Part shown: piece after piece, positions 1 to 9,695 of the stretch
How the letters are laid out: the number at the start of each line of letters is the position of its first letter
Position numbering within the stretch: the first letter of the stretch is position 1
DNA from: an uncultured Acidimicrobiia bacterium
GTDB lineage: Bacteria > Actinomycetota > Acidimicrobiia > Spongiisociales > Spongiisociaceae
Assembly (NCBI GenBank): GCA_958295745.1
Contig: OY282370.1
Location: 372,001-436,000 of the forward strand
DNA: 64,000 bases
Direction: 5' to 3'
Notes under the pieces: generated by a model
What the model saw: the letters and a program-made list of their open reading frames with translations, nothing else
What the model was told of the DNA's origin: nothing
Database searches by the model: none
Translations under genes and position numbers: made by a program

Positions 1-1
1 C

Positions 2-310
2 GACAAGCGGGGCGGGTCCCGGGGGCAGGTGAGCGTGGACTACGCCATCTCCCCGACCGAGAGAGGCTCCCGGGTGGTCGTCGATGCGAATATCACCATT
101 TCGGGGGCCGCCGCCCAGTTCGGGCGCACCGGGCTCATCAACCAGATGTCCCAGCGGCTCATCCAGGATTTCGTGGCCTGCCTGGAAGCCAAACTGGAAG
201 CCGAGGACTCGTCCGAGGCAGACCGGATCGAAGCCGGCGAGGTCCGGGGGATATCGCTGTTCTTCTCTACCCTCGCCGCCGGGATCAAGAGGCTGTTCAG
301 CCGCGGCTGA
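2..310 (+). CDS. CoxG-family (SRPBCC) protein, 5'-truncated by window edge
   Basis: The reading frame is open from the window edge, so only the C-terminal ~100 residues are seen. The pattern (YAISPTERGSRVVVDANI, then GRTGLINQMSQRLIQDFVACL) matches the C-terminal half of the carbon monoxide dehydrogenase subunit G (CoxG) family, whose SRPBCC domain is followed by an amphipathic C-terminal helix that helps recruit the enzyme to the membrane. The last ~20 residues (ISLFFSTLAAGIKRLFSRG) fit such a helix. A CoxG paralogue unrelated to CO oxidation is equally possible, because the upstream genes are not visible. Confidence 0.75.
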   Translation, partial: DKRGGSRGQVSVDYAISPTERGSRVVVDANITISGAAAQFGRTGLINQMSQRLIQDFVACLEAKLEAEDSSEADRIEAGEVRGISLFFSTLAAGIKRLFSRG

Positions 311-353
311 CCTGCGGGCGGCGCCGTCCCGGGCGGCGGGCCCACACCCAAAA

Positions 354-1478
354 TCAGACCGAAAGCGCCTCTATCACATAGTCGATGCAGGCGAGCAGGG
401 CTTCGATGTCCGAGCGGGGGATAGACGGCCACAGCCCGATGCGTAGCTGGTTGCGGCGCAGCGCCGGATAGGACTCCGTGTCGACCACGCCGTTGTCCCG
501 CAGGACGGAGGCGATCAGGTTGGCCGAAACCTCGGGTTCGAAGTCGATGGTGCCGCTCACCTGGGATCGCATGGCCGGATCGGTCACGAAAGGCGACGCC
601 AGAGGGTGCGCCTCCGCCCACCCGTACAGTATCCGGGCGTTCTGCGCGCAGTGCTGCGACGACCAGGCCAAGCCGCCCTGTTCGAGCATCCACTCCACGT
701 TGCCGGCCAGCAGGTGGATGGTGGCTAGGGCGGGGGTGTTGTAGGTCTGGTCCTTGCGGGAGTCGGAGAGCGCCTTGGCCAGGGAGAGGAAAGGGGGTAT
801 CCACCGCCCGGAGGCGGCTATCCGCTCCACCCTCTCGACCGCCTTCGGTGAGCACAGCGCCACGTACAGGCCGCCGTCCCCGCCGAAGGCTTTCTGCGGC
901 GAGAAGTAGTAGATGTCGTACTGGTCAGGCCGGATAGTCATCCCGCCGGCGGCCGAGGTGGCGTCCACCACGGTAAGGCCCGCACCTTCCACCCGGCTCA
1001 CCGGCATGGTCACTCCGGTGGAGGTCTCGTTGTGGGTGAGCGCGTACAGGTCGATCCGGTCCGACGGCCTGGGGAGAGGGTGGGCGCCGGCCTCTGCTTC
1101 GATCACCTCGGGCGAATCGAGATGGGGGGCGCCGACAACCGCCTGAGCGAACTTGGAGGAGAACACCCCGAAGCTGAGATGCTGGCTGACCCGCTCGATC
1201 AGGCCGAAAGCGGCGCTGTCCCAGAAAGCGGTGGCGCCTCCGTTGCCCAGCAGCACCTCGTATCCGTCGGGAAGCCCGAACAGGGCCGTCATCCCCTCCC
1301 GAACCCGGCCCACCACCCGGCGCACGGTGGGGCGGCGGTGGGAAGTCCCCATATAGGAAAGCCCCTCCTCCGCCAGCCGCTCGAGCGCTCTCTGGGGCAC
1401 CCGGGAAGGTCCGGAACCGAACCTGCCGTCCGCCGGGAGCATCTGGCTCGGTATCTGTATCGACACGCCGCCGGTCAT
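354..1478 (-). CDS. serC: Phosphoserine aminotransferase (actinobacterial type)
   Basis: PLP-dependent class V aminotransferase converting 3-phosphohydroxypyruvate to phosphoserine. About 374 residues from the ATG that gives [10 protein letters not shown]; an upstream in-frame extension of 26 residues is not family-like. Signatures are the N-terminal FGSGPSRVP and MGTSHRRP, the glycine-rich [17 protein letters not shown], the PLP aspartate in [10 protein letters not shown] and the Schiff-base lysine in [13 protein letters not shown]. This sequence style is typical of the actinobacterial SerC subfamily. It is divergent from the aspartate-type aminotransferase, with a ~60 bp shared promoter region. 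Confidence 0.93.
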   Translation of the reverse strand: MTGGVSIQIPSQMLPADGRFGSGPSRVPQRALERLAEEGLSYMGTSHRRPTVRRVVGRVREGMTALFGLPDGYEVLLGNGGATAFWDSAAFGLIERVSQHLSFGVFSSKFAQAVVGAPHLDSPEVIEAEAGAHPLPRPSDRIDLYALTHNETSTGVTMPVSRVEGAGLTVVDATSAAGGMTIRPDQYDIYYFSPQKAFGGDGGLYVALCSPKAVERVERIAASGRWIPPFLSLAKALSDSRKDQTYNTPALATIHLLAGNVEWMLEQGGLAWSSQHCAQNARILYGWAEAHPLASPFVTDPAMRSQVSGTIDFEPEVSANLIASVLRDNGVVDTESYPALRRNQLRIGLWPSIPRSDIEALLACIDYVIEALSV

Positions 1479-1540
1479 GTCTATCCCCTCTATCCTTCCG
1501 TTCCGAGAACCAAAATAGTCGAACGCCTCATGGAGAGAAC

Positions 1541-2734
1541 ATGGTAGGAGTATCACAGCGAATACAAAAGGTTGCGGAATCGGCCACCATGGCCATCACC
1601 GCCAAGGCGCGAGACCTGCGGGCCGCCGGCCATCAGGTCATCGGATACGGGGCGGGGGAACCCGACTTCCCCACGCCCGCCCCCATTGTGGAGGCGGCCA
1701 TCGCGGCGGCGGCGGACCCGGCCATGCACAAGTACACCCCGGCGGGCGGCCTGCCGGCGTTGCGGGAGGCGGTGGCCGCCAAGACCGGGCGCGACTCGGG
1801 CTTCGAGGTGGAAGCCTCGCAGGTGATCGTCACCAACGGCGGCAAACAGGCCGTGTACACCGGCGTCCAGTGCCTGGTGGACCCGGGAGACGAGGTGCTG
1901 ATACCCGCCCCCTATTGGGTCACCTACCCGGAGGTCGTGAGCCTGGCGGACGGGGTCCCGGTCCCCATCGAGACCGGATCGGACAGCGGCTTCAAGGTCA
2001 CCGTCGACCAGCTCGAGGCGGCCCGCACCCCCCGCACCAAGCTGTTGATCTTCGTTTCCCCCGGCAACCCGACCGGGGCGGTCTACACCGCGGAGGAGGC
2101 GGCCGAGATCGGCCGATGGGCGGTGGACCGGGGTATCTGGGTGCTGACCGACGAGATATACGAGCATCTCGTATACGGCGGCGCCGCCTTCGCCTCGCTC
2201 CCGGCGGAGGCGCCGGAGCTGGCGGAGCGGTGCGTGGTGGTGAACGGGGTGGCCAAGACCTACGCCATGACCGGGTGGCGGGTCGGCTGGATGATCGGCC
2301 CGACGGAGGTGATCCGAGGCGCCCTCAAGCTCCAGGGACACCTGACCTCCAACGTGTCCAACGTGGCCCAGGCGGCGGCCCTGGCCGCCGTGTCCGGCCC
2401 CCTCGACGAAGTGGCCCGCATGCGGGAGGCGTTCGACCGGCGGCGGCGCACCATGCATCGAATGCTCAACCAGATCGACGGGTTCGACTGTGTGGAACCC
2501 CAGGGGGCTTTCTACTGCTTCCCGTCGGTCCGAGGAGCGCTCGGACGCCGGATAGGCGGCAGGCGGGCGGACACCGCCCTCGAGCTGGCCGAGATCTGCC
2601 TGGATCGGGCCGGGGTGGCCTTCGTGCCGGGCGAGGCGTTCGGGGCGCCTGGCTACGCTCGGTTCTCCTACGCCATGGGAGACGACGACCTGGCAACCGG
2701 CCTGACCTGGCTCCAAGACCTGCTGAACGGGTAG
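1541..2734 (+). CDS. Aspartate-type aminotransferase (class I/II)
   Basis: A 397-residue fold-type I PLP aminotransferase. Visible are the N-terminal [10 protein letters not shown] substrate loop, [25 protein letters not shown], the [10 protein letters not shown] asparagine motif, [11 protein letters not shown] and the PLP-binding lysine in [18 protein letters not shown]. The order and spacing are those of the bacterial Iγ aspartate/prephenate aminotransferase group. It probably transfers amino groups between aspartate or other acids and 2-oxoglutarate in the cytosol. It faces serC head to head and converges on the dehydrogenase downstream. The exact substrate is not readable from sequence. 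Confidence 0.9.
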   Translation: MVGVSQRIQKVAESATMAITAKARDLRAAGHQVIGYGAGEPDFPTPAPIVEAAIAAAADPAMHKYTPAGGLPALREAVAAKTGRDSGFEVEASQVIVTNGGKQAVYTGVQCLVDPGDEVLIPAPYWVTYPEVVSLADGVPVPIETGSDSGFKVTVDQLEAARTPRTKLLIFVSPGNPTGAVYTAEEAAEIGRWAVDRGIWVLTDEIYEHLVYGGAAFASLPAEAPELAERCVVVNGVAKTYAMTGWRVGWMIGPTEVIRGALKLQGHLTSNVSNVAQAAALAAVSGPLDEVARMREAFDRRRRTMHRMLNQIDGFDCVEPQGAFYCFPSVRGALGRRIGGRRADTALELAEICLDRAGVAFVPGEAFGAPGYARFSYAMGDDDLATGLTWLQDLLNG

Positions 2735-2793
2735 TTCCGGGTCACACCCGATCTTCACATCCAGCACCCTGGAGGGGTTGCGTGAACGGCCGG

Positions 2794-3774
2794 TCAACCA
2801 TCCCCTGGCCGACCGCCGGGTTCGCGGAAGTCCTCCGCTCGTCTGCGCCGGTCTGATTCGAGTTTCATCAGCTCGCGATCGCGCCACAGCACGTGGTGTT
2901 CCCACCGGGCTGACGGGAACCTCGACTCGAGGTCTTCCACCGCCCGCCGGATCGCCTCGGCGGTCCACGGATCCTCCGAGCCGCGCTCGAGGCCGATGCG
3001 GGCGTACACCGAGCCGATCGACCGCGCGTGCGCCCGGATCCCGCCGCGGGTATTCAGCTCGGCGGCGGCGAAGGGGCCGACGACGGACCACCGGCGGCCC
3101 AACCCTCCGGTGACCACCCGATCCAGATCCCCCGCAGTTACGACTCCGTCCCTCACCAGGCACAAAGCTTCCCGCAGCAGCGCGCCTTGGAGCCGGTTGA
3201 ACACGAGACCCTCGATCTCGCTGCGGACCATCACCGGCACCATGCCGACCATCGACATCAGGCGGACGACCGACTCGACCGCGGCCGGATCCGTGAACGG
3301 GGCGGGGGCCAACTCGACCACCTCCAGCAGGTAAGGGGGGTTGGCGGGATGCGCCAGCAGGCACCGGCCGCGCCCGGGAACACCCGCGGCGATATCGGAG
3401 ATCGTCATGGTGGACGAGGAGCTGGCGAGGGTGGTTCCAGCATCGGCCAGAGAGTCGAGCCGCCTGAAGAGGTCCGCCTTCAAGTCGAGTAATTCCGGAG
3501 CGCACTCCTGGACATGTGCGGCGCCATCGACCGCCTCGGCCAGGCCGCCGCCGACGGCCACCCGGCCCGCCGCGGCGTCGGGATCCTCGTCCAGCAGACC
3601 GTGGGCCTCCAGCTCGAGCAACCGCCGATGTATCTCCGAGGGCAGGATCGAGCGTCGATCGGCGTCGGGTTCGTAAACCGTCGTCTCGAGGCCCGCCCGG
3701 GCGAAGACGATCGCCCATCCGACCCCGATCGAGCCTCCCCCGACCACCCCGACCTTAGGAGGATCGATCAGCAC
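2794..3774 (-). CDS. 3-hydroxyacyl-CoA dehydrogenase family protein (lambda-crystallin-like)
   Basis: 326 residues with an N-terminal NAD-binding Rossmann fold (VGVVGGGSIGVGWAIVFARAG), the middle motif ECAPELLDLKADLF, ASSSSTMTISDI and LLAHPANPPYLLEVVELAP, then the C-terminal helical domain with the family motif FNRLQGALLREALCLV. Length and motif order fit the single-unit 3-hydroxyacyl-CoA or L-gulonate 3-dehydrogenase (lambda-crystallin) group rather than the FadB fusion. It lies just downstream of the DapA-family gene on the same strand (27 bp gap), so both probably serve one catabolic route. The true substrate is unknown. Confidence 0.85.
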   Translation of the reverse strand: MLIDPPKVGVVGGGSIGVGWAIVFARAGLETTVYEPDADRRSILPSEIHRRLLELEAHGLLDEDPDAAAGRVAVGGGLAEAVDGAAHVQECAPELLDLKADLFRRLDSLADAGTTLASSSSTMTISDIAAGVPGRGRCLLAHPANPPYLLEVVELAPAPFTDPAAVESVVRLMSMVGMVPVMVRSEIEGLVFNRLQGALLREALCLVRDGVVTAGDLDRVVTGGLGRRWSVVGPFAAAELNTRGGIRAHARSIGSVYARIGLERGSEDPWTAEAIRRAVEDLESRFPSARWEHHVLWRDRELMKLESDRRRRAEDFREPGGRPGDG

Positions 3775-3800
3775 CCTCTAGACGTCCATGGGAAGTACAT

Positions 3801-4733
3801 CTAGAAGCCCATCGAGTCGACCAGGGATTCGAGTTCTTCGATCAGCGGCATCATCTCGGCCATCCGCTGGCGGCCCTCGTCGCCGAGCTCGGGGAAGGTG
3901 GTGAGGGGAGGCCTTACGTCGCCCATCGGGTGGCCGACCGCGGCGGCCAACGCCTTCGAATAGCACTGGTGGCCGTAGGTCGGATGGCCCTCGGCGATGA
4001 TGTGGTCGATCCGATCGATCAGTCTCTGGACGGCGAGGGCCTCGTCTATGCGGCCCTGCTCACACAGGTCGAAGATACGATACGACGGCCTCGGGATGTA
4101 GTTTCCGTAGGGATTGACGTACCCGATCGCCCCCAGTAGGTACGAATCCACCACCCGCTCACCGGCGTACACCTTCATCTGCCCGTCGGATTCGACGATC
4201 ACGTCGCGCACGCGGCCCAGATCGAGGCTCGACTCCTTGACGTATTGAACCGACTCCAGCTCCAGGCACATACGGGCCATCAATTCGGCCGACATGTCGA
4301 CGTTGGCGGTAACCGGGTTGTTGTAGAGCATGATCGGGATCGAAACAGCCTCGTCGACGGCGGCGTAGTAGTTGAATATCTCATCATCGGTAGGCGTGTA
4401 GTAGTAGGGCGGGATGATCATCAGCCCGTCGGCGCCCTGCTCCTCGGCCTCGCGGCTGTAGCGGACCGCGTTGGGGGTGTGGGCGTTCATGGTTCCGATG
4501 ACCACGGGGATGCGGCCGTCGATGTGGTTGACATAGGTGTCGACGATCAGCCGGCGCTCCTCGTCGTCGACCGCCAGGAACTCGCCGGTGCTGCCCAGCG
4601 CGATGATCCCCGGCACGCCCACGTCCAGCTGCCAATCGAGGAAATCCTTCAGGGCCCCCACGTCGATGGCCGATCCGTCCTGGGTGAATGGGGTCACCGA
4701 CACGGTGTAGCTGCCCCGAAACTCTTTGGTCAT
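3801..4733 (-). CDS. DapA-family (dihydrodipicolinate synthase/N-acetylneuraminate lyase) protein
   Basis: 310 residues from the ATG preceded by a strong AGGAGG at ~5 nt; an upstream 15-residue extension is rejected. TIM-barrel Schiff-base lyase or synthase signatures: GIIALGSTGEFLAV, YTPTDDEI with the Tyr-rich PPYYYTP segment, MLYNNPVTANV and the catalytic lysine in VQYVKESSLDLGRV. The context is an FAD/2Fe-2S dehydrogenase upstream and a hydroxyacyl dehydrogenase downstream, not lysine biosynthesis. This suggests a catabolic member, for example like the pyrroline-4-hydroxy-2-carboxylate deaminase of hydroxyproline breakdown. That assignment is inference. Confidence 0.85.
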   Translation of the reverse strand: MTKEFRGSYTVSVTPFTQDGSAIDVGALKDFLDWQLDVGVPGIIALGSTGEFLAVDDEERRLIVDTYVNHIDGRIPVVIGTMNAHTPNAVRYSREAEEQGADGLMIIPPYYYTPTDDEIFNYYAAVDEAVSIPIMLYNNPVTANVDMSAELMARMCLELESVQYVKESSLDLGRVRDVIVESDGQMKVYAGERVVDSYLLGAIGYVNPYGNYIPRPSYRIFDLCEQGRIDEALAVQRLIDRIDHIIAEGHPTYGHQCYSKALAAAVGHPMGDVRPPLTTFPELGDEGRQRMAEMMPLIEELESLVDSMGF

Positions 4734-4835
4734 AGTTTCCTCCTGTCTGACCGGCGGATGTTCTGATTCTCGCCGCAACTATACGATCTCCGGCGGCCGG
4801 CGCCTCCTCCATGACCTTCTCCGCCGCCGGCGTGA

Positions 4836-6581
4836 TCAGGCATCGGGCAGTACCACCCCGGCCACCTCTGCGATCTCTACCGGCCGGACCGGGGCTTGGG
4901 GGGCGAAACCCGAGAACTCATCCGGAGGGGCGCCGCCCGCCTCGGCGGACAAAGCCAGGATCGAAGGGCTGCAGTACCGCCCCTGGCACTTCCCCATCCC
5001 CGCCCTGGTCAACCGTTTCACGGCGCCCGCCGACACGGCCCCGTCCGAGATCGAACCGCGCAGCTCCCCCAGGGAAACAGACTCACACCGGCAGACCACG
5101 GTGTCGTCGTCCGCCAGCTGTGTGGTCAGCGGACGCGCCTCGTACAGACGGCGGAGGGCGCCCTGGAACCTCAGATGGCGCCGCAGCGGCTTCTCCTCCC
5201 GGCGCATGAGGAATGCGGCCCGATCCGTGGACACCGCCCCCAGATCGGCCAGCACCTCGGCGCCCGCCATGGCGCCCGAGGCCTGAGCGGCATGGGCGCC
5301 GTCGACGCCTCCGGCGTCGCCCACCACCCAGACCGTATCGATCGAGGTCCGGCCGGTGCGGGTGCGGGTGGTGACCAAACTCCCCGACCATGGATCGATA
5401 TGGTGCCCGCAGCCCAGCGCCCTCGGTATCTCGTTGGCGGGTACGAACCCGTAGCCGAGACAGACCGCGTCGGCCGCCATCTCCCGCTCGGCACCCGGAA
5501 CGCGGTTGCCCGCCGGATCGAGGGACGCCACCACGGCGGATTCCACCCTCCCGGCGCCCCGTATCTCGACGACGGAGCTGCGGTCGAGAACAGGGATACG
5601 GGCCCGGGCCAGGGCCGCCCGGTAGGAAAAACCCCTGGCTGCCAGCTCGGGTGCCGAGAGGAGCATGGAGGCGCCGGACGACAGGTTGGTCCACCATCTC
5701 AGGTCGGCCTGCTCGACCAGGGCCGCAACCACCACACCGGCCCGCACCAGCTCGGCGGCCACCTGCATGTTCAGCGGGCCGTTGCCCGACAGCAGCACCC
5801 TCTCCCCGGGCGCCACCTGGCTGGAACGGAGAAGGGTCTGGGCGGCGCCGGCGGTCATCACACCCGGAAGGGTCCATCCGGGAATCGGCACCCCCCGCTC
5901 GTGCGCTCCGGTGGCCAGCACCAGACGCCGGGGCCGGAGAACCCACGAACGCCCGCCGCCGCGGGCTGCCAGCAGATCGGGGCGGAACGCCCCCCAGACG
6001 GTGGCGTTGTCGATGACCGTGACCCCGGCCTCCATCACTCTCGCCGCGAGCGCCCGCCCGGCCCGGTACTGGCCGTCGAGTCCGGCCTCGTCGATCTCCC
6101 GCGCCGGACCGGGCTGCTTGAAGAACTGTCCGCCGAGCTTGGACCGCTCGTCCAGGAGAACGACGTCCACTCCCGACTCGGCGATCGCGGCCGCCGCCGA
6201 GAGACCGGCCGGCCCTCCCCCCACGACGAGGACGGAAGGAGCGAGCTCCCTGGTCTCCGGGAACGCCGGGTCGGATCCGGACGCGCCGGGCGGCGCCGGG
6301 TCGGCCGGCTGCCTCCTGACTACCATGCCGTCCTCGGCCTCGACCATGCAGGCGAGACGCCCCGGCCGTCCGTCGACCTCCACGGCGCATTCGTGGCAGG
6401 CGCCCATACCGCAGAAGACCCCCCGGCGGCTTCCGTCCTCTGCATCCCGCAGGGCAAGGCGGCCCGCGTCGATCAGTGCGGCCGCCAGGGTGTCCCCCGC
6501 CCCCGCCTCTACGGCCCGGCCTTCGTAGACGACCCGGAGCGTCCCGTCCGGTCGTCCGACACCCGGCACCGCGGCGCGCAC
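4836..6581 (-). CDS. FAD-dependent oxidoreductase with N-terminal 2Fe-2S and C-terminal BFD-like domain
   Basis: 581 residues, GTG start. An N-terminal ferredoxin-like 2Fe-2S domain (Cys57, Cys62, Cys65, Cys78, motif CGMGACHEC) is followed by a two-dinucleotide-binding flavoprotein core (VLVVGGGPAGLSAAAAI; LVLATGAHERGVPIPGW; VLLSGNGPLNMQVA; VWVVGDAGGVDGAHAA) and a C-terminal BFD-type cluster domain (VVCRCESVSLGEL, then GKCQGRYCSP). This is the fused alpha/gamma arrangement of sarcosine oxidase alpha, HCN synthase and D-hydroxyproline dehydrogenase relatives. A separate DAO-type beta subunit would be expected, and one exists at 11.3-12.5 kb. It sits 7 bp behind gcvPB in the same operon. Confidence 0.88.
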   Translation of the reverse strand: MRAAVPGVGRPDGTLRVVYEGRAVEAGAGDTLAAALIDAGRLALRDAEDGSRRGVFCGMGACHECAVEVDGRPGRLACMVEAEDGMVVRRQPADPAPPGASGSDPAFPETRELAPSVLVVGGGPAGLSAAAAIAESGVDVVLLDERSKLGGQFFKQPGPAREIDEAGLDGQYRAGRALAARVMEAGVTVIDNATVWGAFRPDLLAARGGGRSWVLRPRRLVLATGAHERGVPIPGWTLPGVMTAGAAQTLLRSSQVAPGERVLLSGNGPLNMQVAAELVRAGVVVAALVEQADLRWWTNLSSGASMLLSAPELAARGFSYRAALARARIPVLDRSSVVEIRGAGRVESAVVASLDPAGNRVPGAEREMAADAVCLGYGFVPANEIPRALGCGHHIDPWSGSLVTTRTRTGRTSIDTVWVVGDAGGVDGAHAAQASGAMAGAEVLADLGAVSTDRAAFLMRREEKPLRRHLRFQGALRRLYEARPLTTQLADDDTVVCRCESVSLGELRGSISDGAVSAGAVKRLTRAGMGKCQGRYCSPSILALSAEAGGAPPDEFSGFAPQAPVRPVEIAEVAGVVLPDA

Positions 6582-6588
6582 CGGCTGT

Positions 6589-8160
6589 TCAGCCTTCGGA
6601 TGCCGCGGCGGCTGCTCCGCTCCCGTGCTTGCGCCGATAGGCGCGCCAGGTGGTCGCCCACCGCTCCGGATCGTCGAGCCCCGATCCTTCGAGACGGTGG
6701 ATCGGCTGGTTGTGCGGGGCGGTTTTCACGATCTCGGGATTGGTGCGGGCCTCGTCGCAGATGGCGGCGATCACATCGATCCAGTAGTCCAAGTCCTCGA
6801 TCGACCACATCTCCCCCGCTTCGGGCGTGAACGGCTCCGGGATGAACCACGGCTCGTGGCTCATCCAGTAGGCGTCTACGCCGTAGTCGACCATCCGGTT
6901 CTGTACGTCGACCGTGGTGACCCCGGTTTCCTCGGTCAGCTCGCCGAGGCTGTAGCGGGTCATCTCCATGCGGTATTCGTCGAGGTGCGGCAGTCCCTTG
7001 GTGATGCCGGGTATCTCGAGCAGGCGGGTTTCCATGTAGTTGTTGGCGAGCAGGGAGAGATCGGCCGCCTCCTTGACTCCCTCCGCACCCATGGCGCGCA
7101 GCCAGGAGTAGGCCTTGACGATCACCGGGATGTTGCCCAGGTACTCGCGCACCTGGGTGGTCCGGGCCGCCCCGGACGACTCGACCGTGTAACCGCCTTC
7201 CTTCTTCACCACGACGGGGGTGGTCAGGTAGGGCGCCAGCTCGCTCACACACCCGTAGGCGCCGACCGCGGGGCCTCCGCCGGCCTTGGGGGCGCCGAAG
7301 GTCTTGTGCAACATCATCATGCAGGCGTCGAAGCCCAGCTCACGGGCGCGGACGCGCCCCATGACCCCGTTGAAGTTGGCGTGGTCGTAGAAGCAGAGAC
7401 CCCCGGCCTCGTGCACTATGTCCACCCACTCCTCTATATGAGGGTTGTAGATGCCTATGTCGTCGGGGTTGTTGACCATCAACGCCGCGGTTCTCTCCGA
7501 TACGACCGAACGGAGAGCCTCTACGGAGGCGTATCCCTCGCTCTCGAGGGGAAGGGTTATGACGTCGAAGCCGGCCGCGGCCGCCGTAGCCGGATTGCAC
7601 GGGTGGGCCTGGGCCGTGGTGATGATCTTCCTCCTCTGGGAGAGCGCTCCGGCGGCCTGGTGATAGGCCCGCGTAACGGTAGCGTGCAGGAAGGCGGCGT
7701 CGGCGCCTCCCCCCGGCTGGAACACGAACCGGTCCATACCCGTCAGATCCCGGAGCATCTCGTCGAGCCCGTGTATCACCTCCAGCGTCCCCTGCAGGGT
7801 CTCGATGTCCTGATCCGGGTGGGTGTCGGCCACGAACGGCAGACGGGTGATCGACTCGGCGATCCTCGGGTTGTACTTCATCGTGCAGGTTCCGAAGAGG
7901 CTGATGCCCATCATCCCCAGCGTCTCCTGCGACAGGTGCAGGTAGTGGCGGAGCACTTCCGGCTCGGACAGCTCCGGCAGGTCGGCGGCCTTCTCACGTC
8001 GCATCCCCTCGGGCACCAGGCCCCCAGCATCCCCCGCCAGGGACTCGAGCTCCGGCTCGGCGTCCGGGAACAGCATCCCCCGCCTGCCCGGGGCGCCCAT
8101 CTCCATCACCAGAGGCTCGTCCCACACCGCCGCGTGGTACTTCCTCAAACCGTTATTCAT
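6589..8160 (-). CDS. gcvPB: Glycine dehydrogenase (decarboxylating) subunit 2
   Basis: 523 residues, C-terminal half of the split P-protein that decarboxylates glycine and passes the aminomethyl group to lipoylated GcvH. Motifs: GTCTMKYNPRI, FQPGGGADAAFLH, TTAQAHPCNPATA, NNPDDIGIYNP, DHANFNGVMG, the PLP lysine region LHKTFGAPKAGGGPAVG and NIPVIVKAYSWLRAMG. The ATG chosen overlaps the gcvPA stop as ATGA and has GGAGGAGG upstream; an in-frame GTG lies two codons earlier. No gcvT, gcvH or lpd is visible nearby, so the rest of the cleavage system must be elsewhere, or the pair has another role. Confidence 0.93.
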   Translation of the reverse strand: MNNGLRKYHAAVWDEPLVMEMGAPGRRGMLFPDAEPELESLAGDAGGLVPEGMRREKAADLPELSEPEVLRHYLHLSQETLGMMGISLFGTCTMKYNPRIAESITRLPFVADTHPDQDIETLQGTLEVIHGLDEMLRDLTGMDRFVFQPGGGADAAFLHATVTRAYHQAAGALSQRRKIITTAQAHPCNPATAAAAGFDVITLPLESEGYASVEALRSVVSERTAALMVNNPDDIGIYNPHIEEWVDIVHEAGGLCFYDHANFNGVMGRVRARELGFDACMMMLHKTFGAPKAGGGPAVGAYGCVSELAPYLTTPVVVKKEGGYTVESSGAARTTQVREYLGNIPVIVKAYSWLRAMGAEGVKEAADLSLLANNYMETRLLEIPGITKGLPHLDEYRMEMTRYSLGELTEETGVTTVDVQNRMVDYGVDAYWMSHEPWFIPEPFTPEAGEMWSIEDLDYWIDVIAAICDEARTNPEIVKTAPHNQPIHRLEGSGLDDPERWATTWRAYRRKHGSGAAAAASEG

Positions 8161-9557
8161 GCGCACACCGCCTCCTCCAGCGCCCCTGCCAGACGATCTA
8201 TGTCGCCGCGGGTGTGGACCTCGGTCACGCAGTAGAGGGCGCTCTGGCCTAGGCCGGGGAAATCACCGCTCAGATCCTTGCCGCCGAATATGCCTTTCGC
8301 CCTCAGACGGGCGCCGACCTGCGCCGCCGAGAGGCCGGTCTCGTCGTAGCGGACCACGAACTCCTTGAAGAATCCGGTCGGCCACTCGACCGACACCGAA
8401 GGGATCTCGGCGATCCGCCGGGCCGCATAGTGGCTCCGCCGGAGGACGGCCCGCCCCAGCTCCTCGAAACCGGTCGGGCCGAGCACGGACATGTAGGCGG
8501 CGTTGGCGATCGCCCACAGGTAGACCGAGTTGCCGGTCCAGTCCTTGCCCTCCTCGCGGGAACCGTAGGAGCTCTGCTGGAAGAGGGTCAGCCCGAAGGC
8601 CCGCTCCCCTTCCACGATCGTGTCGGTGAGGCTGACCTGGAGGGTCGGGTACTCCCGTGCGTAGCGTTCCTCGTCCCTGGTTGCGATGAAACCGCCCACG
8701 CCCCCGCCGCCGTTCATGTGGATGCCCAGCGGCTGGGTGGTGCCGACCGCGATGTCGGCGCCGTAGTCGGACGGCGGGGCGATGACCCCCAGCGAGATGG
8801 GGTCGACGCCGACTATCGCCTCGGCGCCCCGGCGCCGCGCCATCCGGCAGACGGCGGCCGCCTGATCCTCGATGACCCCCAGATACGAGGGGTTTTCGAA
8901 GTAGACCGCGGCGGTTTCCCGGTCGAGCTTGCCGTCGAGATCGGCCAGGTCGAGCCGGCCGGTGGCGGGATCGTATGCGACCGCAACCATCTCGAGGTGA
9001 CCCTCCTGTTCGGGAAAACCGCAGTAGGTGCGGGCCACGTCGAGGCGCTGCGGATCCATGAGGGCGGGAACCAGCACCCGGGTCCGTCCGGTCATCCGCG
9101 CTGCCATCCGGAACGCGTGGCCGACGGCCGCCCCCCAGCTGTATACGGGCAGGCCTACGAAGTCCATGCCGACCAGCTCGCCGAGCTGGCTGGCGTACTC
9201 GAACCAGGCCTGGTTGCGGCCCAGATCGGACGACGGGGTCCCCCAGACGGATGTGAGGAACTCGCTGCGCGACCATATCTCGTCGCAGATCGCCGGCACG
9301 TGGTGCTGCCAGACGCCTCCTCCCAGGAAGTTCAGGTTGTTCTCGCACGTCTCGTTCTTTCCGAGAACATCGAGGAGATGCCGCTTCAGAGCAACTTCGG
9401 AGGTGAGCGGGGCGGGAAGCCGGAACTCCCGCCGGGTCAGATGTTCATCGGGAATCTGCTCGAAGAGCCGGTCTACGCTGTGGACGCCGATGGCCTCCAG
9501 CATCTGGTTCTTGGCCTCCTCAGTGGAGTTGGCCATATATGGGTGTGCTCTGGTCAC
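8157..9557 (-). CDS. gcvPA: Glycine dehydrogenase (decarboxylating) subunit 1
   Basis: About 466 residues, N-terminal half of the two-subunit P-protein. Motifs are MLEAIGVHSVDRLFEQIP, FLGGGVWQHHVPAI, SEFLTSVWGTPSSDLGRNQAWFEY split over the usual N-domain, and GTTQPLGIHMNGGGGVGGFIA. I chose a GTG start because AGGAAG lies ~9 nt upstream and the N-terminus (TRAHPYMANSTEEA) then aligns with the usual short lead of the family. An ATG seven codons later is the alternative. Stop and start overlap with gcvPB implies translational coupling and the expected 1:1 heterodimer. Confidence 0.92.
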   Translation of the reverse strand: MTRAHPYMANSTEEAKNQMLEAIGVHSVDRLFEQIPDEHLTRREFRLPAPLTSEVALKRHLLDVLGKNETCENNLNFLGGGVWQHHVPAICDEIWSRSEFLTSVWGTPSSDLGRNQAWFEYASQLGELVGMDFVGLPVYSWGAAVGHAFRMAARMTGRTRVLVPALMDPQRLDVARTYCGFPEQEGHLEMVAVAYDPATGRLDLADLDGKLDRETAAVYFENPSYLGVIEDQAAAVCRMARRRGAEAIVGVDPISLGVIAPPSDYGADIAVGTTQPLGIHMNGGGGVGGFIATRDEERYAREYPTLQVSLTDTIVEGERAFGLTLFQQSSYGSREEGKDWTGNSVYLWAIANAAYMSVLGPTGFEELGRAVLRRSHYAARRIAEIPSVSVEWPTGFFKEFVVRYDETGLSAAQVGARLRAKGIFGGKDLSGDFPGLGQSALYCVTEVHTRGDIDRLAGALEEAVCA

Positions 9558-9685
9558 TCGATTCGACTTCCTGCGGCTCTCCTGATGCGATCCCATGCTC
9601 CGGTCACGTCGCATATGTCGCTTCGGGCGGGCCCGGCGGTGAGGTTCGCAAACAGACATCCCGTCAGGGCGCGCCGACAGCGTAC

Positions 9686-9691
9686 ATTATA
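9686..9691 (-). promoter_or_regulatory. -10 element of gcvPA-gcvPB operon
   Basis: Read on the minus strand this is a perfect TATAAT, ~130 bp ahead of the gcvPA start, the only consensus -10 in this divergent region. On the plus strand the overlapping TACATT (9683-9688) ends 7 bp before the NAD kinase ATG, which would give a leaderless transcript. No convincing -35 is seen for either. I looked for a glycine riboswitch in the gcvPA leader and did not find its conserved core. Confidence 0.45.
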
Positions 9692-9695
9692 GGTT

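Noticed and set aside
4896-6830. 644-codon plus-strand open frame opposite the FAD/2Fe-2S gene
   Set aside because: GC-rich third positions keep antisense frames open; no family motif, no RBS, and the minus-strand protein is clearly conserved. The same reasoning removes the long antisense frames opposite gcvPA/gcvPB, the transporter genes and the binding proteins.
9558-9695. Glycine riboswitch before gcvPA
   Set aside because: The leader is short and I could not find the conserved core or paired stems of a glycine aptamer.
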